From JANXLS01 sp037129555 (GTDB lineage Bacteria > Planctomycetota > SZUA-567 > H5-PLA8), in NCBI GenBank assembly GCA_037129555.1, contig JBAXUS010000005.1, positions 1-64,000 on the forward strand: a stretch of DNA of 64,000 bases, given 5' to 3'. The notes beneath the pieces are model-generated. The model made no database searches. It was not told the origin of the DNA and was given only the letters and a program-made list of their open reading frames with translations. Below, one piece after another: positions 50,075 to 59,476 of the stretch (its first letter is position 1; the number at the start of each line of letters is the position of its first letter). The position numbers and the translations under genes are program-made.

Positions 50075-52438
50075 ATGCCCCTGACGCCCATCGCAACACC
50101 CAATTTCACACCTGTCGAATTGAAGGCTTTGGCCGGATCGCCGTATGCCGCTGCGTATCCGTTGCATGAAAAAATGCCGACATTGATCGTGAACAATTTC
50201 CCGGCACTTGGTCGGCTCGCTGCGATGCGATTCATTGAGTGGGCGCAGGGCAATCCGGGCGGCGCGATTTCGTTGCCGACTGGGAAGACGCCCGAGCATT
50301 TCATCGCGTGGGTTACGCGCATTTTGAAGACGTGGAACAGCTCCGAGATGGGCTTGATTCTCGAGCAGAACGGCGTATCCGTCTCGCGCGGTAAGCCGGA
50401 TATGGGCAGCTTGAAGTTTGTCCAGATCGACGAATTTTATCCAATGCCCGCGCAGCAGAAAAACAGCTTCCATTATTATGTCAGTAAATATTACGTAGAC
50501 GGCTTTGGATTGAACCGCGAGAAGTGCCTGCTAATGGATGCCGGGCGCATCGGATTGACGGAGACACAGAAGCTTGAAGACGTGTGGTTGGACGGCACGT
50601 GCGATTTGGAACTGCGAACTCGGCAGGCGCGGACGGCGTTGGAGCGCGTGCAAAAAGATGCGCTGTATCGCGTCGATCAGTGGTGCCAGGATTTTGAAGA
50701 GAAGGTCCGGCAGATGGGTGGCATCGGATTCTTCCTCGGCGGCATCGGCCCGGATGGGCACATCGGATTTAACGTGCGCGGATCGGATCATCATTCGACG
50801 ACGCGGTTGACTCAAACGAATTACGAAACGCAGGCGGCGTCGGCGTCGGATCTCGGTGGGATCGAAGTCGCTCGCAAACGACTCGTGATCACGATCGGAC
50901 TCGGGACGATCACATTTAATCCGAACGCGACTGCGCTGATCATCGCGGCGGGCGAAGCGAAAGCGCCGATTGTGTCCGCGTCGATTCAGCATGACGCGAG
51001 CGTGATTTATCCGGCGACGAGTTTGCGTGGCCTTCCCAACGCGCGCTTTTATTTGACGCAGGGCGCGGCGAAATTGCTGGATGCCCGCCGCTTGGTTGGG
51101 TTGGCTAATGTGCAAACCGTTACGGACGAAATTGTCGAACAGGCGCTGGTTGATGTCTCGGTTCGCAAGCAGAGGCGTTTGCTTGATCTGACGATGGATG
51201 ACGTCAAGGGTGATGCGTTTGCTGAAGAGACGTTGCGGAAATATGGCGGGTCGTTGAGTTCTGCTGCGACGAAGATTCACGACCGCTTGGTCGCGAAGAT
51301 CGAGGCTGGAGCGGCGTGTCGGAAAGACACGTGTTTCCTGCATACCGAACCGCACCATGACGACGTGATGCTGGGTTATTTGCCGGCGGTGGTGCGAAAC
51401 ATTCGCGACGCCAGCAACGAGCATTATTTTGCGACACTGACGAGCGGCTTCACGGCTGTGACGAACGATTTCGCGCGCGAACGATTCCAACGCGCCCGAT
51501 TGTTTTTGGACACACCGCATTTCGCCGCGCTTGAAAAAGAAGGTCATTTCACGCCTAAGAATCCGCGTGCGCGCAACCGCGAATTGTGGCGCTACCTCGA
51601 TGGTGTCGCGGCGAATGATCCGGCGATGCGGCACGAAGCGGAGAGCTGCCGCGACATTCGCAATATTCTTGACGCGCACGACGAATCGAACACGGCGCAA
51701 GTCCGCGCGCATCTCGACGAACTCGTCACATATTTGAAGAGTGCGTATCCCGGGCAGAAAGATACCGAGATGGTGCAGCGCTTGAAGGGCATGTTCCGCG
51801 AATGGGAAGCTGAGACGCTGTGGGGCTATTTTGGGTGGCAGACTGAGCGCGTGTTCCATCTGCGGCTCGGATTTTATTCCGGTGATATTTTTACTCAAGA
51901 ACCGACGCTGGAACGCGACGTTCCGCCGGTCGTGGAGTTGTTGAAGAAGACGACGCCGCACGTGGTCAGCGTGGCGCTGGACCCGGAAGCGAGCGGGCCG
52001 GACACTCATTATAAGGTGATGCAGGCGACGGCAGCTGGATTGAAAATGTACGCGGAAGAGACGGGGCGCAGCGACATCACGGTATGGGGCTATCGCAACG
52101 TGTGGTTCCGCTACCATCCGTGTGAAGCGAATTTGTTTGTGCCGGTGTCGTTGAACATGATGTCGATCATGGAGTCGTCTTTCCACACGACATTCGCGTC
52201 GCAGACGAAAGCGTCGTTTCCGAGCTACGAACACGAAGGACCGTTCTGCGAATTGGCGCAGAAGATTCAAGTCTCGCAATATGCGGCGCTGCGGACGTGC
52301 CTCGGCGAAGCGTGGTTCTACGAGCATCCGAGTCCGCTGATTCGCGCGGCGCGAGGACTGGTGTTCCTGAAAGAAATGAAGCTCGATGAATTCTATACGT
52401 TCTGTCGCGAGTTGAGGCAGAGTGCAGAAAACAAATAA
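50075..52438 (+). CDS. NagB-like glucosamine-6-phosphate deaminase fused to a PIG-L deacetylase domain
   Basis: A 787-residue fusion. Residues about 30-360 match NagB, which turns glucosamine 6-phosphate into fructose 6-phosphate and ammonia: LPTGKTP (67-73), the catalytic D119-E120 in QIDEFYPM, and LGGIGPDGHIGFN (221-233). Residues about 415-700 match the zinc-dependent PIG-L/LmbE deacetylase family, with HTEPHHDDVMLGY (423-435) in place of the usual PHPDDE. One protein might both deacetylate and deaminate an amino sugar, replacing separate NagA and NagB steps; this order is inference. Large insertions (around 85-110 and 165-210) make it longer than plain NagB. The regulator that follows may control it. 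Confidence 0.87.
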   Translation: MPLTPIATPNFTPVELKALAGSPYAAAYPLHEKMPTLIVNNFPALGRLAAMRFIEWAQGNPGGAISLPTGKTPEHFIAWVTRILKTWNSSEMGLILEQNGVSVSRGKPDMGSLKFVQIDEFYPMPAQQKNSFHYYVSKYYVDGFGLNREKCLLMDAGRIGLTETQKLEDVWLDGTCDLELRTRQARTALERVQKDALYRVDQWCQDFEEKVRQMGGIGFFLGGIGPDGHIGFNVRGSDHHSTTRLTQTNYETQAASASDLGGIEVARKRLVITIGLGTITFNPNATALIIAAGEAKAPIVSASIQHDASVIYPATSLRGLPNARFYLTQGAAKLLDARRLVGLANVQTVTDEIVEQALVDVSVRKQRRLLDLTMDDVKGDAFAEETLRKYGGSLSSAATKIHDRLVAKIEAGAACRKDTCFLHTEPHHDDVMLGYLPAVVRNIRDASNEHYFATLTSGFTAVTNDFARERFQRARLFLDTPHFAALEKEGHFTPKNPRARNRELWRYLDGVAANDPAMRHEAESCRDIRNILDAHDESNTAQVRAHLDELVTYLKSAYPGQKDTEMVQRLKGMFREWEAETLWGYFGWQTERVFHLRLGFYSGDIFTQEPTLERDVPPVVELLKKTTPHVVSVALDPEASGPDTHYKVMQATAAGLKMYAEETGRSDITVWGYRNVWFRYHPCEANLFVPVSLNMMSIMESSFHTTFASQTKASFPSYEHEGPFCELAQKIQVSQYAALRTCLGEAWFYEHPSPLIRAARGLVFLKEMKLDEFYTFCRELRQSAENK

Positions 52439-52479
52439 CGGAATGGTTTTGGAGTTCGTGGCAATTGAACGCGGAAAAA

Positions 52480-52508
52480 CAGGGAGCAGAGTACTGCTCC
52501 TTGGCACC
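52480..52508 (+). repeat. GGAGCAG hairpin repeat, copy C
   Basis: cagggagcag, loop agta, ctgctccttg, then gcacc. The stem is 10 bp with one G-T wobble. It lies between the amino-sugar fusion gene and the XylR-like regulator, 11 bases before the regulator's ATG. Confidence 0.85.
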
Positions 52509-52518
52509 GGCACATGTG

Positions 52519-53820
52519 ATGTCGTACTTTGAAAGCGCAGGATTAATGGGCTCTCTGAATCGGAACTCGGAAATTGTGCGCGAAATAAATCAGATTGCGC
52601 GGTGGCGGCAGGTGGCCGTTGTGTTTCCGCTGCAATTGGATCCGACACGCGATGATGTTGGGACGATTGAGGGGCAGAGCCTTGCGCAGCATCAATTCAA
52701 AACGATGTTCAGCAGTCACGGAATTCTGCGCGGTGTGTGCCAGTTTGCGCGGACGCACAACGAATGGAATTTGTGTTTTTCGGAGAACGATCCGAAGGGG
52801 TTGAGCCGCTTTATCAAGCAGTTGAAACCTGAAGGCGTTGTGGCTCATGTGTCATCGCCAGAAGTGAAAAAGATTCTCGAACGTTCAGGCGTCAAAGTCG
52901 TGAACGTGTCGAGTTACCTGGCCGATCCCGGCGTGCCCTCGGTGGTGGTGGACAACTTGGCGATCGGTCGGCTTGCGGCTGGGCATTTGTTGGAGAGCGG
53001 ATTTCGACGCGCTGCGTTTGTCGGTTATCCCGGCGTTCATTTCTCGGATTTGCGCTTGGAAGGATTCGTCCGTGAATTCAAAACACTGGGCCAAACACCG
53101 CTGTCTTTCCCGCCGCCTGAACTCGCCGGAAAAGAGATGAAGTACACGGCTGAGAACAAGGAACTGTGCAAGTGGCTGCGGGCGCTGGTCAAGCCGGTAG
53201 GGATATTTTGCTGCAATGACGGATTGGCGTCGTGCATCGCCGACACGTGCCGGTCATTGGGGATTCGAGTTCCGGACGATGTGGCACTGTTGGGCGCGGA
53301 CAATTCGGAGATCGTGTGCGAGCTGTCGCATCCGCCGTTGTCGAGCGTCCGCATTTCGCGCGAACGGATCGGGTACCTTGCGGCGGAGATGTTGTACAAC
53401 GCGATGAAGGGTCAGGTTCTTCCTCGCGAACACACGTTGTTTGCACCGGACGGAATTGCGAAGCGGTTGTCGACTGACATCCTGGCGATTGAAGACGAGG
53501 ACCTGGTGCTGGCGATGAAATTCATCCGCGAGCACGCACATGATTCGATCGGCGTCGAGGATATTCTGCGCAACGTGCCGATCTCGCGTCGGTTGCTCGA
53601 AAAGAAATTTCGGACGCTGTTGAACAAATCGCCGCTGGATGAAATTCAGCGTGTGCATCTGGAGCGCGCGAAGCAGTTACTCACCGACACGGATCAAAGT
53701 TTGGCGCAGGTTGCGAAGGCGTCTGGATTCAACAGCGGCGAGCGGTTGTCGGTTGTGTTCAAGCAAAAAGTGGACATGCCTCCGGGGGAATTCCGTCGGC
53801 GGTCGCGGCTGAACAAATGA
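52519..53820 (+). CDS. XylR-like regulator: LacI-type sensor domain plus AraC-type DNA-binding domain
   Basis: A 433-residue transcription factor. Residues about 30-310 form a LacI/PBP1-type ligand-binding domain (PEGVVAHVSSPEVKKIL, VVVDNLAIGRLAAGHLLESG, GIFCCNDGLASCIADTCRSL, VALLGADNSEIVCELSHPPL). The last 100 residues are an AraC helix-turn-helix pair (IGVEDILRNVPISRRLLEKK and LAQVAKASGFNSGERLSVVF). This layout is that of XylR-type sugar sensors. It would bind a sugar and activate or repress nearby genes; the amino-sugar gene just upstream on the same strand is the best candidate target. I prefer the ATG at 52519; an ATG at 52546 and a TTG at 52465 are alternatives. Confidence 0.9.
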   Translation: MSYFESAGLMGSLNRNSEIVREINQIARWRQVAVVFPLQLDPTRDDVGTIEGQSLAQHQFKTMFSSHGILRGVCQFARTHNEWNLCFSENDPKGLSRFIKQLKPEGVVAHVSSPEVKKILERSGVKVVNVSSYLADPGVPSVVVDNLAIGRLAAGHLLESGFRRAAFVGYPGVHFSDLRLEGFVREFKTLGQTPLSFPPPELAGKEMKYTAENKELCKWLRALVKPVGIFCCNDGLASCIADTCRSLGIRVPDDVALLGADNSEIVCELSHPPLSSVRISRERIGYLAAEMLYNAMKGQVLPREHTLFAPDGIAKRLSTDILAIEDEDLVLAMKFIREHAHDSIGVEDILRNVPISRRLLEKKFRTLLNKSPLDEIQRVHLERAKQLLTDTDQSLAQVAKASGFNSGERLSVVFKQKVDMPPGEFRRRSRLNK

Positions 53821-53869
53821 ACCGTGTGATGTAAATTTTCTCGCTCTCAAATCCGTGCCGTTTATCATC

Positions 53870-54733
53870 ATGAGCATGCACAGCGCCCTTTATACTGGCT
53901 GGGTCCGGCACCGGCGGACGTCGCCTGTCGACAATGCGTTTCAGTATTCGCTGTCGATGGCGTATCTCGATCTCGACGAGCTGGACACCGTCTTCCATAA
54001 ATGTGCGTTTTGGTCGGCGCATGAATTTAATCTTGCGTGGTTTCGCCGGGATGATTACATGATCGCGTCGCGCCGGCTTGGGCAATCGCTGGGTGATGCG
54101 GTGCGCGATTGTGTCGAGCAGCGTTGCGGCTCGCGGCCTGAGGGGCCGATTCGAATTCTGACGAATGTTCGGCGCTTTGGATTCGGCATGAATCCGGTCA
54201 GTTTTTATTATTGCTTCCAGCCGGATGGCGTCGCGCTGCATTCGATTGTTGCTGAGATTAATAACACGCCGTGGAATGAGCAATTCGCGTATGTGCTGCC
54301 GTGTGGCGAGGGCGTTGAGGTGAAGCGCTCGGTCGGTGAGTCTGCGGTGCTCGGGTGGCCACCGGTTCAGCCGGGGATGACGAAAATTGCGTCGGGCTCG
54401 AAGACGATGCACCGGTTTTGTTTTAAGAAGACGTTCCATGTGTCGCCGTTTTTGGATATGGACTATGAGTACGATTGGCGTTTCAGCGTTCCGGGGAAGA
54501 AGCTTGCGGTGCATATGATCAATCGTAAGTCCCAGGGCGAGCCGTTTGATTCGACCATGATTCTGTCGCGCCGCGCGATTTCGCCGCGTGAATTGGCGCT
54601 GGATGTGCTCCGTCAACCGTTGATGACACTGAAGGTCTTTGCAGCAATTTACTTTCAAGCGGCGCGACTTTGGTTAAAAAGGACTCCGTCATTTTCGCAT
54701 CCGCAAGGATCCGTCGGGGAGAAAATCGTTTAA
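53870..54733 (+). CDS. DUF1365-family protein
   Basis: A 287-residue protein of the DUF1365 family, marked by LYTGWVRHRRTSPVDNAF (near the start), YSLSMAYLDLDEL, ILTNVRRFGFGMNPVSFYY, and FHVSPFLDMDYEYDWRF. The family is often encoded with cyclopropane fatty acid synthases and an amine-oxidase-like protein, and is linked to lipid modification. Here it overlaps the CFA synthase by one base (TAATG), supporting that role; no amine oxidase gene is nearby. The likely start is the ATG at 53870; the frame is open from a GTG at 53855. Confidence 0.85.
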   Translation: MSMHSALYTGWVRHRRTSPVDNAFQYSLSMAYLDLDELDTVFHKCAFWSAHEFNLAWFRRDDYMIASRRLGQSLGDAVRDCVEQRCGSRPEGPIRILTNVRRFGFGMNPVSFYYCFQPDGVALHSIVAEINNTPWNEQFAYVLPCGEGVEVKRSVGESAVLGWPPVQPGMTKIASGSKTMHRFCFKKTFHVSPFLDMDYEYDWRFSVPGKKLAVHMINRKSQGEPFDSTMILSRRAISPRELALDVLRQPLMTLKVFAAIYFQAARLWLKRTPSFSHPQGSVGEKIV

Positions 54734-56040
54734 TGAATTCGCCGTTGCCAGCGCCGTCCCAACGACTGCAACCCATTTCCGAAATACAACCTGCTACGAG
54801 TGCGGAGCGGGTGTCCACTCCCGAAACAGCGTCGTGGTTTGAACGCGTTGCGCGCAGTGCGGTGATGCGCCAGTTGGGTGGATTGAAAACCGGTTGCATG
54901 GAGATCGTTGAAGGTTCGGAGCGCGTACGATTCGGCGCACCTGTGTCGGGTTCGAAGTCAGAAATTCCGGCGATGACGGTACATCGCCCGAGCCTGTTTC
55001 CGCGAACGATGCTGGGCGGTACGATTGGTGCTGCAGAAAGTTACATGGACGGCGATTGGTCGTGCAACGATCTGACCGAATTGATTCGCGTGTTTATTCA
55101 GAACATTCATTTGGATTCGGAGACCGACAACGGATTGGCGCGGCTGATGCAGCCGGTCCTTCGATTTGCGCATTGGTTGCGTGGAAATTCAGTGAGCGGC
55201 AGCCGGAAAAATATCGCAGCGCATTACGATCTCAGCAACGATTTCTTCGCGTTGTTTCTGGACGAAACGATGATGTATTCGAGCGCGTTTTTTGAGCGTG
55301 AGAACATGGCACTGGCAGAAGCGTCGTCGGCGAAAAACGAGCGATTGTGCAAGATGTTGAAGCTCGCACCGGGCGATCATATGCTGGAAATCGGAACGGG
55401 TTGGGGTGGGTTTGCGATTCACGCGGCGCAGCATCACGGATGTAAAATCACGACGACGACGATTTCGAAAGAGCAATTTGCGATGGCGAATGAGCGCATC
55501 GCGAAGGCGGGGATGAGCGATAAAATCACGGTGTTGCTCGAAGACTATCGGCACTTAAAGGGGACGTACGACAAGCTGGTTTCGATTGAGATGATTGAAG
55601 CGGTGGGGCACGATTATCTGGATACGTTTTTCAAGCGCTGCAGCGAATTGTTGAAACCGCACGGCGCGATGGCGCTTCAGGCGATCACGATTCAGGACCG
55701 GTTATTCAAGCAACACGCGGAGTCGGTGGACTTCATCAAGAAGCATATTTTTCCGGGCAGTTGTCTGCCGTCTGTCGCGCGGATGTTGGACGCGACGCGA
55801 CGACACACGGATTTGAATCTCGCGCGGTTGGAGGAAATCACGCCGCATTATGCGCGGACGCTGAGTGCGTGGCGGCAGCGATTTTTTGACAAGATTGAGC
55901 TGATTCGCGGCATGGGTTTCGGCGAGAAATTCATTCGCATGTGGGAGTTTTACCTGTGCTATTGTGAGGCCGGATTTCGCGAGCGGTACATTGGATCGAT
56001 GCAGATGGTGTTTGCGAAGCCGGGGTGGCGGATCGATTAA
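54733..56040 (+). CDS. cfa: Cyclopropane-fatty-acyl-phospholipid synthase family methyltransferase
   Basis: A 435-residue enzyme that adds a methylene from SAM to unsaturated acyl chains in phospholipids, or a relative that methylates them. Residues about 90-160 form the N-terminal lipid-binding domain (TMLGGTIGAAESYMDGDWSC), then NIAAHYDLSNDFFALFLDE and MMYSSAFF, and the SAM motif LEIGTGWGGFAIHAA (about 218-232). Other signatures are SIEMIEAVGHDYLDTFF, ITIQD and IKKHIFPGSCLPS. I chose the ATG at 54733, which overlaps the DUF1365 stop; an ATG at 54670 would lie inside that gene. Confidence 0.92.
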   Translation: MNSPLPAPSQRLQPISEIQPATSAERVSTPETASWFERVARSAVMRQLGGLKTGCMEIVEGSERVRFGAPVSGSKSEIPAMTVHRPSLFPRTMLGGTIGAAESYMDGDWSCNDLTELIRVFIQNIHLDSETDNGLARLMQPVLRFAHWLRGNSVSGSRKNIAAHYDLSNDFFALFLDETMMYSSAFFERENMALAEASSAKNERLCKMLKLAPGDHMLEIGTGWGGFAIHAAQHHGCKITTTTISKEQFAMANERIAKAGMSDKITVLLEDYRHLKGTYDKLVSIEMIEAVGHDYLDTFFKRCSELLKPHGAMALQAITIQDRLFKQHAESVDFIKKHIFPGSCLPSVARMLDATRRHTDLNLARLEEITPHYARTLSAWRQRFFDKIELIRGMGFGEKFIRMWEFYLCYCEAGFRERYIGSMQMVFAKPGWRID

Positions 56041-56061
56041 TTTTGTTTTTGGAGAGCAGGC

Positions 56062-56715
56062 ATGTCGAATGGCAAAGCGGTGTCGAATGAGACGGTGATT
56101 CAGCAGTTGAAGTGGCGTTACGCGACGAAGAAATTTGACGCGACGAAGCGCATTTCGGATGCGGATTGGAAGACACTTGAAGAGGTGCTGGTGTTGACTC
56201 CGTCGTCATTCGGATTGCAGCCGTGGAAGTTTTTTGTTGTCGTTACGCCAGCATTGAAAGAGAAGTTGGTTCCAGTATCGTGGGGACAAATGCAGGTGAA
56301 AGAAGCGTCCCACACGCTGGTCATGGCGATCAAGAAGAATATGAATGCGGCGGACATCACGCGGTATGTTGAGCACACGGCGCAGGTGCGAAGCGTGCCG
56401 GTGGAGTCGCTCGAAAAGTTCAAGCAGGTGATGGTGAATTTCGCGACTCGTCCGGGCTTTGATGTGAATGCGTGGGCGAAGGATCAGGTGTACATTGCGC
56501 TCGGAAATTTCATGACGGCAGCGGCGATGCTGGGAATTGATACGTGTCCGATGGAAGGGATAGATCCGAAAAAGTACGATGAAATTCTAGGACTCGAAGC
56601 GCTGGGATTTGCGACTGTTGTGGCGTGTCCGGCGGGGTATCGGTCCAGTGAAGACAAATACGCGGCGACTCCGAAAGTGCGGTTCGATCACGACGACGTC
56701 ATTGGGCATTTATAA
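56062..56715 (+). CDS. Nitroreductase-family NAD(P)H oxidoreductase
   Basis: A 217-residue flavoenzyme of the NfsB/nitroreductase family. It shows the FMN-binding starts WRYATKKFDATKRI (residues about 18-31) and LTPSSFGLQPWKFFVV (49-64), and near the C-terminus MTAAAMLGIDTCPMEGI and DPKKYDEILGL. Such enzymes use NAD(P)H to reduce nitro compounds, quinones or, in some cases, other small substrates; the real substrate is unknown. It follows the CFA gene by 21 bases and may be on the same transcript. Confidence 0.9.
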   Translation: MSNGKAVSNETVIQQLKWRYATKKFDATKRISDADWKTLEEVLVLTPSSFGLQPWKFFVVVTPALKEKLVPVSWGQMQVKEASHTLVMAIKKNMNAADITRYVEHTAQVRSVPVESLEKFKQVMVNFATRPGFDVNAWAKDQVYIALGNFMTAAAMLGIDTCPMEGIDPKKYDEILGLEALGFATVVACPAGYRSSEDKYAATPKVRFDHDDVIGHL

Positions 56716-56733
56716 ACGCGAATGGATCAAACG

Positions 56734-56815
56734 CACTTCACCCCTCACCTCGCGAGACGGAACGGCTGTCTCGTCGGTCCTCTCCCTCAAGGGGAGAGGG
56801 CAACAGCAACGGCTA
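56734..56815 (+). repeat. Dispersed CCCCTCACC hairpin repeat, copy 1
   Basis: The element begins cacttcacccctcacc, then cgagac-ggaacggct-gtctcg, tcggtcctctccct-caa-ggggagaggg and a tail with aacggctag. A close copy at 63326-63404 has the first stem changed from gagac/gtctc to gagcc/ggctc, keeping pairing. Confidence 0.85.
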
Positions 56816-56917
56816 GTCCAAACCTGCTGCGAATTGTGAAGATCGTGTTGTGAGATTTGAGTCCGCTTGTATAGTCGAATTCTCTTGATTCGACATTTCG
56901 ATAGACATTGGACCGCC

Positions 56918-59476
56918 ATGACTTCCACACCGCCAGACGCAATCGTAAAAGCATCATCGGCCTGGCGCACGGGCTATGCCGCCAAGCTGGGCGTGTTTGA
57001 TGAGATGGTGTCCGCGCGGGGGGAAATCCATCCGCATTGGTCGAGTTTTGTCGAGCATATGGATGCGATGGGCGCGGCTGAAATTTCACGACGCTGGGAG
57101 TTGGCGCTGCGGACGCTTCACGAGAATGGCGTGTCGTACAACGTGTATGGCGATCCGCATGGAATCGATCGACCGTGGGTGTTGGACGCGGTGCCGATGA
57201 TGATTTCGGCGCGCGAATGGAGCGGCTTGGAGCGCTCGCTGATTCAACGCGCGCGTTTGTTGAATCTGATTCTCGCGGATATTTACGGGCCGCAAAAACT
57301 GCTCAAAGAGGGTGTGCTGCCTCCGGAGTTGATCTACGCGCATCCGGGATTTTTGCGTCCGTGTCATGGCGTGGCGCTGCCGGGTAATCTGCATCTGCAT
57401 TTGTATTCAGCGGACATAGCGCGTTCGCCTGATGGAACGTGGTCGGTGATCGGCGACGGGACGCAAGCGCCAGCCGGGGCGGGTTACGCGCTTGAAAACC
57501 GCATCGTGTTGTCGCGTATTTTTCCGGATATTTTCAAAGAGTGTCATGCGCAGCGTCTGGCGATGTATTTCCGGCGTATCCGTGAAACGTTGCGCGGACT
57601 GGCGTATTACAATCGCGATAATCCGCGTATCGTTCTGCTCACGCCGGGGCCGTACCACGAGACGTATTTTGAGCACGCGTATCTGGCGCGGTATTTGAAT
57701 TACACGCTGGTGGAAGGCGGCGATTTGACCGTGCGCGACCAGTGCGTGTATTTGAAAACGCTGGGTGGGCTGCATCGCGTCGATGTGATTTTACGGCGGC
57801 TGGATGACGACTATTGTGACCCGCTTGAATTGAATCCGGAATCGTTTTTGGGTGTGCCGGGATTGATGCAGGCGGTGCGCGCGGGGAACGTGGCGATTTC
57901 GAATCCGCTGGGCAGCGGGTTGGCGGAGTCACCGGCGTTGAAGCCGTTTTTGCCGGACTTGTGCAAGCATTTGCTGGGCGAAGATCTGTTACTCCCGTCG
58001 GTGCCGAGCCATTGGTGCGGGAAGCGTGCGTCGATGGATTACGCGCTGGATAATCTTGAGCGGATGATTGTAAAAGCGTCGTATCCGGAGCGTGGGATTG
58101 AGTCTGTTTTTTGTGGGCGGCTGTCGATTGTTCAACGTGAAAAGCTTAAGGAAAAAATCCGGGCGCGACCCGCGTTTTATGTTGCTCAAGAGCAGGTGGA
58201 ACTGTCGACGGCACCGGTGCTGGTTGAGAATCGGATACAGCCGCGACACGCAGTTTTGCGGACGTATCTCGCGGCGTCTGAAGGAACGTACAGCGCTATG
58301 CCGGGCGGATTGACCCAGGTGCCGACGTCGGCTGAAGCGCATGTGTTTTCGTTGCAGCGCGGGGCCGGGAGCAAGGATACGTGGGTGCAGTCGTCGGGGC
58401 CTGTGAGCACCTTTAGTTTGCTCAGACCAAAGGGTGACGCGATTGAATTGACGCGCGGCGGGAATGATTTGCCGAGTCGCGTGGCGGACAATTTGTACTG
58501 GCTTGGGCGCTATGTAGAGCGCGCTGAAAATGCGGTGCGGTTGATGCGAGGAATCGCGAATCGGATTTCGGACAAATCGATATGGGGGGAAGTCCGAGAA
58601 TTGTCGGACCTCATGCGCGCGCTATGTCACCAGGGTGGTATGGCATGTGGATTGGATTCGGTTCATTCGGCGGAAACGGTGACGCAAGGCGATGAGTTGA
58701 CACTTCTTTTAGAACAGAGTCGTCGTCCGGGCGGATTGCATTCAACATTGCAGTCGCTGCAATTTGTGTCGCGAGCGGTGCGCGATCGAATTTCCACGGA
58801 TACGTGGCGCGTGGTAAACAGTTTGAACGAAGACGCGGTGTGGCCGGACGACTTGGATTCGACACGACTGAGTGAGATTATCGAGCGGCTCAACATGATG
58901 GTGACGACGCTGGCGTCGTTCGGCGGGTTGGCGAGCGAGAGCATGACCCGCGGGCAGGTGTGGATTTTTATGGACATGGGCCGGCGGTTGGAGCGGACGG
59001 TCAGCATGGCCGGGCTGTTGCGCAGCACGCTGGTGACGCCGGTGAAGGAAGACAGCACACTGCTCGAATCCGTCTTGGAAGTTGGCGATAGTTTCATGAC
59101 GTATCGCCGCCGGTATTTGGCGAATTTGCAACTCGCGCCGGTGCTGGATTTGTTGCTTGCGGACGAGACAAATCCGCGCTCGATTGCGTTTCAATACGTG
59201 ATGTTGAACGAGCATATTGAGAGTTTGCCGCGCGATCGGACGCTTGCGCATCTGTCGCCAGAACAGCGGGTGACGGTGGGTGGATTGGCGTCGTTGCGGT
59301 TACAGGAAATTGAAGAATTGTGCCAGTTGGACGCGCAGGGCAAGCGCGGGAATCTCGCGCATTTGCTGACGCGCGTGGATGAAGACATGGCGGCGCTTTC
59401 GGATATTGTCACGCGACAGTTCCTGAGCCACGCCCAAGCCTCGCGGCAACTCGCGAGTTTCAACATGGAAGGTTAG
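56918..59476 (+). CDS. Circularly permuted ATP-grasp (DUF404/DUF407) fused to alpha-E (DUF403) domain
   Basis: An 852-residue fusion. Residues about 55-480 are the circularly permuted ATP-grasp domain (YNVYGDPHGIDRPWVLDAVP, RARLLNLILADIYGPQKLL, AHPGFLRPCHG, YALENRIVLSRIFPD, LTPGPYHETYFEHAYLARYL, VDVILRRLDDDYCDPLEL). Residues about 530-845 are the alpha-helical DUF403 domain (NLYWLGRYVERAENAVRLMRG near its start). These domains usually occur as two genes beside transglutaminase-like proteases and are thought to ligate peptides; the product is not established. No transglutaminase gene is adjacent. The ATG at 56918 is preferred over 56867. The stop is inside a large palindrome. Confidence 0.9.
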   Translation: MTSTPPDAIVKASSAWRTGYAAKLGVFDEMVSARGEIHPHWSSFVEHMDAMGAAEISRRWELALRTLHENGVSYNVYGDPHGIDRPWVLDAVPMMISAREWSGLERSLIQRARLLNLILADIYGPQKLLKEGVLPPELIYAHPGFLRPCHGVALPGNLHLHLYSADIARSPDGTWSVIGDGTQAPAGAGYALENRIVLSRIFPDIFKECHAQRLAMYFRRIRETLRGLAYYNRDNPRIVLLTPGPYHETYFEHAYLARYLNYTLVEGGDLTVRDQCVYLKTLGGLHRVDVILRRLDDDYCDPLELNPESFLGVPGLMQAVRAGNVAISNPLGSGLAESPALKPFLPDLCKHLLGEDLLLPSVPSHWCGKRASMDYALDNLERMIVKASYPERGIESVFCGRLSIVQREKLKEKIRARPAFYVAQEQVELSTAPVLVENRIQPRHAVLRTYLAASEGTYSAMPGGLTQVPTSAEAHVFSLQRGAGSKDTWVQSSGPVSTFSLLRPKGDAIELTRGGNDLPSRVADNLYWLGRYVERAENAVRLMRGIANRISDKSIWGEVRELSDLMRALCHQGGMACGLDSVHSAETVTQGDELTLLLEQSRRPGGLHSTLQSLQFVSRAVRDRISTDTWRVVNSLNEDAVWPDDLDSTRLSEIIERLNMMVTTLASFGGLASESMTRGQVWIFMDMGRRLERTVSMAGLLRSTLVTPVKEDSTLLESVLEVGDSFMTYRRRYLANLQLAPVLDLLLADETNPRSIAFQYVMLNEHIESLPRDRTLAHLSPEQRVTVGGLASLRLQEIEELCQLDAQGKRGNLAHLLTRVDEDMAALSDIVTRQFLSHAQASRQLASFNMEG

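Noticed and set aside
50531..52648. Leftward frame of 705 codons under the NagB/PIG-L gene
   Set aside because: Arg/His/Gln-rich antisense shadow; no start signal, no domain, while the plus strand encodes two clear enzyme domains.
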